From Anodontia alba (taxonomy: Eukaryota > Mollusca > Bivalvia > Lucinida > Lucinidae), in contig OZ024821.1 in NCBI GenBank assembly GCA_964016985.1, positions 15,301,211-15,365,210 on the forward strand: 64,000 nucleotides of DNA. Direction: 5' to 3'. Shown here piece by piece: positions 59,301 to 64,000 of this stretch; the stretch's first letter is position 1, and each line of letters begins with the position of its first letter. Both the position numbers and the translations under genes were made by a program. The notes below the pieces were generated by a model. It made no database searches. It was given only the letters and a program-made list of their open reading frames with translations, and was not told the origin of the DNA.

Positions 59301-62177
59301 TGCAACAATGACTTTTAAAGTAACCGGCAGATGACAAAGCAGACGACAATTGTTGTGACTGGCACTTTAAGGGTTAAGGTCCCATAGCTTTAGGTAACAA
59401 AGCTCCAGATGAGCTGGGGTATCCACATAATATTTTTCTTATTTCTCCATGAAAACATATGTTGTGGGTACTCATTAGAAGCGCCTCAGCGAGGCGCTTC
59501 TAATGAGCACCCACAACATGTTTTTTTGTGAAGTAATAAGAAAATTATCAGTACTTTTCCGATGAAAAATGCCTTATCTGGAGTGACGGGTAAGGTTTTT
59601 TTTTTTTTTCCCAACCAAACATGATAATCGTAATAACCCTAAGTACTGAGACACCATATTTATTTACCATACTTGTCCTAGAATTTGAAATAGTCTATTC
59701 TACTACCTCTTCATGTGTCTAAAATATTGCTATATGTATGGCAAACAGTGTAGACCCTGATCAGACAACTCGTACTGCTGATCTGGGTCTCTAGTTTGCT
59801 CAGGCCTGTCTGTCCCAATACTTAGGGGTATTATGATAATCTTTTCTCTTGTTTCTCCACAAAAAAATATACACTACAACCCCTTTCTAACATTATTGCT
59901 GGGATCCAAAGAAAAAACTGTGTTTGCTGAACAACCATGTTGTATCCAAACAAAAATGTACAGATTATATAGAAAAATGACCATTTATGTCCTTTTTCTA
60001 TATATGCTTGTTTGGATACAACATATTTGGGGTCCACCTTTAAACCATCGCTGTCTTACAATGAACCGTCTTATAAAGAAGAGACTGAAAAAATAGCCAA
60101 AAATATTACCCTTTTCTTTGTTTATTTTTCGACATTTCTAAAGCAGTAACACAAATCTGCATATAGAACATGCAACCTCCTGATCACCAGTAGGAAGCGC
60201 ATCCGACTGAGCCACCAAAGCCGGCTATCTGGAGCTATGAATAATTAGGGAACAATATAGGCAAAAAGTAACCATAAGTAGTCAGACAGGCAGGTCTGTG
60301 CACTGGGCAGACCTAGATAATATGCTGCAGAATGTGCGACTGATCAGAATATACACTGTTTGCCACTCTTCTAGCAATTAATTTTCAGACGTATCAGCAG
60401 GTGGCCAAATGGACTTGAACAAATTTTGGGACACAGTTTGGTAAGAACAAAGTCTTTTCGTATATCGTAGCTCCAGATAAGATGACATATCCACATACTA
60501 TTTTTCTTTTTCCTTTCTCCATGAAAACATACATGTTAAGGGCACACATTAGAGATGTCTTGGTAAAGCACTTCCAATGAGTATTCACACTATGTGTTTT
60601 TGTGGAGAAATAAGAAAAATATTTTGTGGATACCCACTCTTATCTGAGGTTCTGAGATATTTTTTTTTTTTACTTCTACACCAAACCTGTTGTAGGTCTT
60701 AACCCATTGTAGTCAGGAGACCTGTAAAAGGGTAATTGGCAAATAGTGCAGACCCAGACAGACGCCGCAGAATGTGGCATCTGATCAGGGTCTCCACTGT
60801 TTGCAAATAGTTTAGCCACTTTTCTCTAGGAATATGTAAGTCTCATATTTCTCTCGGAATATGTAAATCTCATACCTAAAATTGAAATTTGACTCTTCCA
60901 ATATATAGTGTGGGAAAGTCTATTCAGTCTACAATGGGTTAATTAACAGAATTGCCTTCCTGAGATGATTTTAACGAATAACCACAACATACAAGTTTGG
61001 TTTTAGATGGGGAATGGATACACTTTCATGGACGGCAACTCTGTTAAACTGTTCTGCATTCCTTCTGGGAGCAAATTCATTCCTTTTAGAATTAAGCCTT
61101 TTCAAAAGGGCCTTGATGTGCATGAAAGTAAACATATTTACATAAGAGGCGCTTCTAATGAGTACTTACAACATGTTTTTGTGGATACATATGAAAAATT
61201 GTTTCCTAATATCTCTTGTTATCTGGAGTTATTTACGCCGGGCTCCAGCCCGGCGTATCTATTTGAGGTTGTTTTTGTAAAATGTGTATGCATTTGGAGA
61301 ACATCGGTTTTCTTCCAGTTTTATGGGGTTCTAAGTGGGGTTATATATAACTATTCATCCCCCACTTTTTTTTATATTATTCGAAGTCACACTTTTACAG
61401 CAGAGAACTGTGCTATTGGTAACATAGTGAAATAAAAAATGGTAAGTACTGTGTAGAATGAATGTAGCAATGTGGGTTTTGCTCATTTAAAAGAGAAATG
61501 AGCAGTTTTCCCGCAGAAGCCCCAATTTGACCATTCGACCTGAAATGAGCTTGTTGCTGTCAATATTCGTACAAGTTTGAATTTTTTCATTTCGTTTTTT
61601 GCGTGGTACTACGAAGAAGAAACAAAAGATATTTTTCTTTGTTTACGATTGGAAATATGCATTCTCAAAGTGAACAGATTATAAACTGGTTTAATAATAC
61701 AGTTTTATTTGATATTCAAGCATGGAAAGATTTGGGCCGAAAGAAAACATTATGAGTGGAGACAAAAACGAAACACTGCTACACAGATGATTTTGGATAT
61801 AGTATGTTCGGCCTAGGCTATGGATGGCGACATGTAATTATGTATGCGGGCTAGAAAACAGACGATTATAGTTGATTTTTTTTTACATAGCTCTTATAAC
61901 GTCTATAATGTTTTTATTGTTGAGTATTGCAATAATTTATATAATTACAACCTTTCATACATTATAACATTTTTTCACTATACCACAATCTATAGGGAGC
62001 TAAGTAATGCATGACAGATTAGTTCCCCGGCGTACTGATGCTTTGCGTCAATGTTTTCTCGTAAAACTTTGCGATTTTGTTTACATAGAGCCCTACACAA
62101 TTATTTACTTACCTCTACTCCTGTAACAAAGCCAGCACTCAAACACACATCTCTTATCTCGGTGTACGTTGGATTTT
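53401..62177 (-). CDS. SRP19: Signal recognition particle 19 kDa protein (partial, 3 exons visible)
   Basis: Joined on - from exons 62113-62177, 58679-58790 and 53401-53540 (stop TAG at 53401-53403), ~105 codons, equivalent to about residues 40-144 of the 144-aa human protein. SRP19 binds SRP RNA helices 6 and 8 and lets SRP54 join the particle that targets secretory proteins to the ER. Diagnostic similarities (human sequence from memory): NPTYTEIRDVC, YRGRIRIQIKNADGS, then IPKLKTRQSSGGASQSAQQ and a Lys/Arg-rich tail. All introns have gt-ag ends and the codon phases (2-nt start, 0, 1) agree. Introns are 3.3 and 5.1 kb and packed with MITEs. The exon(s) with the N-terminal CIYPAY-type region were not found and probably lie to the right of the window. 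Confidence 0.9.
53608..53997. mobile_element. TTAA MITE (outer element of a nested pair)
   Basis: Flanked by TTAA (53604-53607, 53998-54001). Body gcagacaacacatt... / gaatgttgtctgctacaaat resembles the 45647-45839 family. Its right end is split by the element at 53777-53990. Confidence 0.65.
53777..53990. mobile_element. TTAA MITE, CCCATTGTNGTC ends (inner element)
   Basis: TTAA at 53773-53776 and 53991-53994. Ends cccattgtcgtc and gtctacaatggg. Core hairpin at 53814-53878 (agatcagatgctgcagaatg / tggcatctgatcaggg). Sister copy at 60703-60938. Confidence 0.85.
54084..54552. mobile_element. Two CCCTAAGTACT-type MITE copies, head to head
   Basis: The first begins cccaagtatttggacacc after TTAA (54080-54083). 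The second reads inverted and ends aggtgtcccaatacttgggg. Core palindrome at 54366-54431, half core near 54190-54210. Confidence 0.6.
54790..54890. mobile_element. 'cagcgaagactc' family remnant
   Basis: tgtgcagacagtgaaggctcagatcagcatgcacatctgtgcagtctgatcag. A diverged piece also lies at 54580-54720. Confidence 0.5.
54917..55160. mobile_element. Foldback MITE, GGGCCCAGTTGTTCAAAGC ends
   Basis: gggcccagttgttcaaagct / gccttgaacaactgggccc. Central hairpin gtgagtagcttttgcag / tgcaaaagctactcac. Very similar to 5996-6236. Confidence 0.9.
55240..55490. mobile_element. Foldback MITE, diverged copy
   Basis: cccagttcttcaaagcattg on the left, cgttagttttgaaaaactgggccc on the right. Adjacent to the previous copy with ~80 bp between; inner arm at 55330-55395. 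Confidence 0.75.
55491..56278. other. Intronic sequence of SRP19, few repeats
   Basis: A remnant of the 'cagcgaagactc' family at 55850-55990. Short duplicated phrase 'attaagaccagattttgccagatccaaat' near 56050-56125. Nothing coding. Confidence 0.45.
56279..56545 (-). mobile_element. tRNA-derived SINE with poly-A tail
   Basis: On -, it starts GGCCCCTGTAGCCTAATGGATAAGA (box A-like) and has GGTTCGACCC (box B) about 45 nt later. The body includes GGGCGGTAAAACCCAAATCA, resembling from memory the conserved 3' domain of mollusc Nin-DC type SINEs, and it ends in a ~33-nt poly-A (T run at 56279-56311 on +). Confidence 0.75.
56580..56825. mobile_element. Foldback MITE, GGGCCCAGTTGTTCAAAGC ends
   Basis: gggcccagttgttcaaagct / gctttgaataactgggccc with the usual central hairpin. 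Third close copy inside the SRP19 intron. Confidence 0.9.
57100..57310. mobile_element. piggyBac-like MITE (CCCTTAAAGCGCCA), reverse orientation
   Basis: TTAA at 57096-57099 and 57311-57314. Reads as the inverse of 52866-53087 throughout, including the core at 57172-57222. Confidence 0.85.
57404..58056. mobile_element. 653-bp TIR transposon related to the 18-kb element
   Basis: Perfect 9-bp flanking duplication AGAATTGGT (57395-57403, 58057-58065). Both ends have seven bases, then ggacaactacc / ggacaattgcccc (inverted), then repeated ggacaattgcccc blocks (left 57411-57475, right 57945-58049). Interior AT-rich, no transposase. Confidence 0.85.
58066..58428. other. Intronic sequence, nothing recognised
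   Basis: No gene or clear repeat. A faint 'cagggcctgatacttcgtgtgaat' piece may be a MITE relic. Confidence 0.4.
58429..58617. mobile_element. TTAA-flanked MITE (CCCTTGTCCTGCTGAA end)
   Basis: TTAA at 58425-58428 and 58618-58621. Body gcccacttctaattttctgccaatcagattacttgat matches 6406-6610. Core hairpin at 58530-58593. Confidence 0.8.
58679..58790 (-). CDS. SRP19: SRP19 internal exon
   Basis: Acceptor catttatttcag, donor gtaagttt. 112 nt encode NKTYPRELDHRDLKYRGRIR and on to KFPT plus the first base of the next codon. It matches the RNA-binding middle of SRP19. Confidence 0.9.
58910..59110. mobile_element. 'cagcgaagactc' family copy
   Basis: ccaatgaagactcaaatcagcctgcatatctgcacagtctgatca and, later, tcagtgaagattttgatcagattgcacaaatgcgcaggcc. 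Related to 7325-7626. Confidence 0.6.
59137..59373. mobile_element. piggyBac-like MITE (CCCTTAAAGCGCCA ends)
   Basis: TTAA at 59132-59135 (one extra A) and 59374-59377. The core at 59233-59304 is an almost perfect hairpin with an inserted agcagtctgat / atcagactgct pair. Confidence 0.85.
59435..59540. mobile_element. Palindromic MITE copy
   Basis: gggtactcattagaagcgcc / ggcgcttctaatgagcaccc. Member of the 6863-6990 family. Confidence 0.85.
59625..59840. mobile_element. MITE, CCCTAAGTACTGGGACAC family
   Basis: taaccctaagtactgagacacc / gtcccaatacttaggggta; shortened core at 59740-59795. Confidence 0.65.
59870..60085. mobile_element. MITE of the 2660-2876 family
   Basis: acactacaacccctttctaacattattg on the left, aaccgtcttataaagaag on the right, centre aaaaatgaccatttatgtcctttttc. 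Confidence 0.65.
60178..60235 (-). mobile_element. tRNA-derived SINE head
   Basis: On -, TGGCTCAGTCGG (good box A) followed by GATGCGCTTCC and TGATCAGGAGGTTG as in 51237-51320. Box B is degraded. Confidence 0.5.
60500..60625. mobile_element. Palindromic MITE copy, diverged
   Basis: tttctccatgaaaacataca / atgtgtttttgtggagaaat. Member of the 6863-6990 family. Confidence 0.7.
60703..60938. mobile_element. TTAA MITE, CCCATTGTAGTC ends
   Basis: TTAA at 60699-60702 and 60939-60942. Ends cccattgtagtc and ctacaatggg. Core at 60739-60795. Sister of 53777-53990. Confidence 0.85.
60943..62112. other. Intronic/intergenic, no supported gene
   Basis: A 142-codon open frame at 61007-61435 exists but runs across a MITE relic (ggcgcttctaatgagtactt, ~61147) and a hairpin (acgccgggct / agcccggcgt, 61236-61256), so it is not taken as a gene. 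The rest is AT-rich. Confidence 0.5.
62113..62177 (-). CDS. SRP19: SRP19 exon (first one visible)
   Basis: 65 nt between acceptor ataggctgtag and donor gtaagtaa. Two bases complete a Glu codon, then NPTYTEIRDVCLSAGF and on to VE at the phase-0 donor. Very close to the VENPT...EIxDVC region of SRP19. Confidence 0.88.
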
Positions 62178-62244
62178 CTACAGCCTATAATGGTACAACA
62201 TCAAATTATTACAATAGCTCCAATAATAGGGGATCTCGGGTAAA

Positions 62245-62365
62245 TATTTTTTCTTATTTCTGCATGAAAACATTATGTTGTGGGCTCTCATTAGAAGTGC
62301 CTTGCCGAGGCTTATTAAGAGAACATTACCCAGAATATATATTTTTGCGCAGAAATAAGAATGAT
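62245..62365. mobile_element. Palindromic MITE copy, diverged
   Basis: ttatttctgcatgaaaacat / atttttgcgcagaaataaga with cattagaagtgccttgccga in the centre. Confidence 0.65.
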
Positions 62366-62539
62366 ATCCATACTTTTTTGCTTAAAAACAATAACAAAAA
62401 AAAAAAACAAAAAAAAAACCCTGTAGCTATGTTTTTATAACTATAGAAAATAGGTTTAACATTCTTTATTAAGGTTTTTTTTTAGGTTTAGCAACCCTAG
62501 TAGTCTGGGACACCAAAACTGGCCCCGAGGTTTTAAAAC

Positions 62540-62745
62540 TTTTTTCATGCTCTACTCAGCTGAGCATGAAATTTGTACTGCTAATAATTCTCAAATTACT
62601 AATATTTGCAAATTCTTCCTTGCTAAACATAGCTGAGCATGAAAATTTCTCTGCTAATAAATATGAAAATGCCACAATAGATGGTATTTTCATATTTATT
62701 AAAAGAGAAAATTTCATGCTCAGCTGAGTTGAGCATGAAGAGTTT
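62540..62745. repeat. Nested inverted repeat ('gctcagctgagcatgaaattt')
   Basis: gctgagcatgaaaatttctctg...aatatgaaaatgcc pairs with ggtattttcatatttatt...gagaaaatttcatgctcagc (62630-62728). An additional arm catgctctactcagctgagcatg lies at 62546-62568. Confidence 0.75.
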
Positions 62746-62999
62746 TATAACTATTCCAATGGAGCATGATTATTTGAATAAACTATCAATCACATTTCAA
62801 CAGAAGGATCAATGTGAAATTTGGTGGAAATTGGCTAAGTGGTTTCTGAAGAATCATGATTTTATACATGTAAACAGCACAGTGGCAGGGAAATATAATA
62901 AATATAAACCAGATGATGGCCATCTTAGATTTCCAATCAGAACAATTTTAACTACTGTTGATCTACAAGTCACTTCGATACTTTCAATATAAATGTATA

Positions 63000-64000
63000 T
63001 AGCCCATACAAATGGGGAAGCAAATTTGACCTTGGAGGTAAAAAGGTCAAATGTCAACACAAAACCATCATCTTAGCAATTTTGGTAGATCTCCTGTCCC
63101 CTATAATTTGTGCAAAGATTAGAGCCCAGGGATTATTTGATTATGGAGAAGAAGATTTGTAAAGGTTTTTACCATATATAGGCATGGCAGCCATTTTGAT
63201 CAATGGACCATGCCCATTTTAGCAATCTTTCATTCTCCTGCCCAAGGAGGCTTAGCATGAAATTTGAGCAACACTGGCCTGGAGGCTTCAGAGGAAAAGT
63301 CATTTGAAATTATCAACATTTTTTCCATACAAATGTATGGGGCCCATACAAATGCAAACAGAAGCAAGCTTGACCTCGCCGTAAAAAAGTTAAATGTCAA
63401 TGTATGACAATTACTTTAGCAACTTTGATAGACTGGCCGTTCCAGATGATATATGCAAAGATTCAGCCACAAGCAATCCTCGGTTTTAGAGAATAAGATT
63501 TTTAAATGTTTTTTTCCCATACAAATGCATAAGGAAGCAAACTTGACCTTGCCGTAAAAAGGTCAGATGTCAATGTACGACCATTATTTTTGCAAAGATT
63601 CAGCCCCAAAGCATCCTCGGTTCTAGAGAAGAAGATTTTGAAAGGTTTTTACCATATATGGGCATGGCAGCCATCTTGGTCCACGAACCTTGATCATTTT
63701 AGCAATCTTTTGTTCCCTCTATCTAAGGAGGCTCCATATGAAATTTGAGCAAAATTGGCCCAGAGGCTCCAGAGGAGTTGTTTGAAATTCTGAACATTTT
63801 CCCCATACAAATGCATAAGGAAGCAAAATTGACCTAACCGTAAAAAGGTCAAATGTCAATATACTACCATTATTTTAGCAATTTGGTAGCCCTCCCCTTC
63901 CTGATGATATATGCAAAGATTTAGCCATAAGGCACGCTCGGTTTTGGAGAAGAAGATTTTTAAAGGTTTTTCCCATACAAATGCATAGGGAAGCAAACTT
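63000..64000. repeat. Satellite with irregular unit, running off the window
   Basis: The phrase 'gaagcaaacttgacct..ccgtaaaaaggtcaaatgtcaa' recurs near 63018, 63363, 63533, 63823 and 63991. 'catggcagccat(t/c)ttg' and 'ttagcaatctttcattc' recur at 63182 and 63663. Spacings of ~345, 170, 290 and 170 bp suggest long and short variants alternating. Confidence 0.8.

Noticed and set aside
61007..61435. 142-codon plus-strand frame near the right end
   Set aside because: It crosses a relic of the palindromic MITE family and a GC hairpin, with no splice or start support.
62681..62992. 103-codon plus-strand frame as a candidate missing SRP19 or other exon
   Set aside because: Wrong strand for SRP19, starts in a hairpin repeat, and shows no similarity I recognise.

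Overview
This window is animal nuclear DNA, most likely from a bivalve mollusc or another lophotrochozoan. That is inferred from its composition: AT-rich, intron-bearing, packed with diverged tandem satellites, foldback MITEs, tRNA-derived SINEs, Ty3/Gypsy and non-LTR retroelements. There are no bacterial operons, rRNA genes or CRISPR arrays.

Two host genes can be supported. (1) A complete single-exon coding region on + at 11193-16703 (1836 aa) encodes ZNFX1, the NF-X1-type zinc-finger SF1 helicase known in other animals as an RNA-binding antiviral and small-RNA factor. (2) A gene hidden in short exons on -, at 62113-62177, 58679-58790 and 53401-53540, encodes the C-terminal three quarters of SRP19, the signal recognition particle 19 kDa subunit. 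Its reading phases and splice sites fit. The N-terminal exon(s) probably lie beyond the right edge. A third, unidentified item is a clean 273-nt exon-like frame on - at 9142-9414, with a frameshifted tandem duplicate at 8681-8943, embedded in a satellite array.

Layout: 1-7.8 kb, microsatellites and MITEs. 7.8-11.1 kb, ~320-bp satellite carrying the duplicated exon-like block. 11.2-16.7 kb, ZNFX1. 16.64-17.18 kb, a minisatellite that starts inside the end of the ZNFX1 coding region. 17.7-21.2 kb, satellites and MITEs. 21,276-39,521, a transposon with ~115-bp terminal inverted repeats, swollen to 18.2 kb by a degenerate LINE, several 5'-truncated retroelement ends and an LTR-gag/pol-LTR-gag/pol-LTR Gypsy tandem. 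39.6-40.2 kb, a deleted mariner. 40.65-42.95 kb, two satellites. 43.67-45.06 kb, a non-LTR retroelement 3' part that is the longest copy of the truncated ends. 45-64 kb, a dense MITE and SINE landscape that forms the introns and 3' flank of SRP19. 63-64 kb, a satellite running off the window.

The most unusual structures are: two transposons of very different size (18.2 kb and 653 bp) sharing an end architecture with 8-9 bp target duplications; several TTAA-flanked MITE families with different ends but one shared palindromic core; one TTAA MITE inserted exactly in the terminal TTAA of another; and the minisatellite derived from the ZNFX1 stop region. No restored protein is given for any retroelement; all appear broken.
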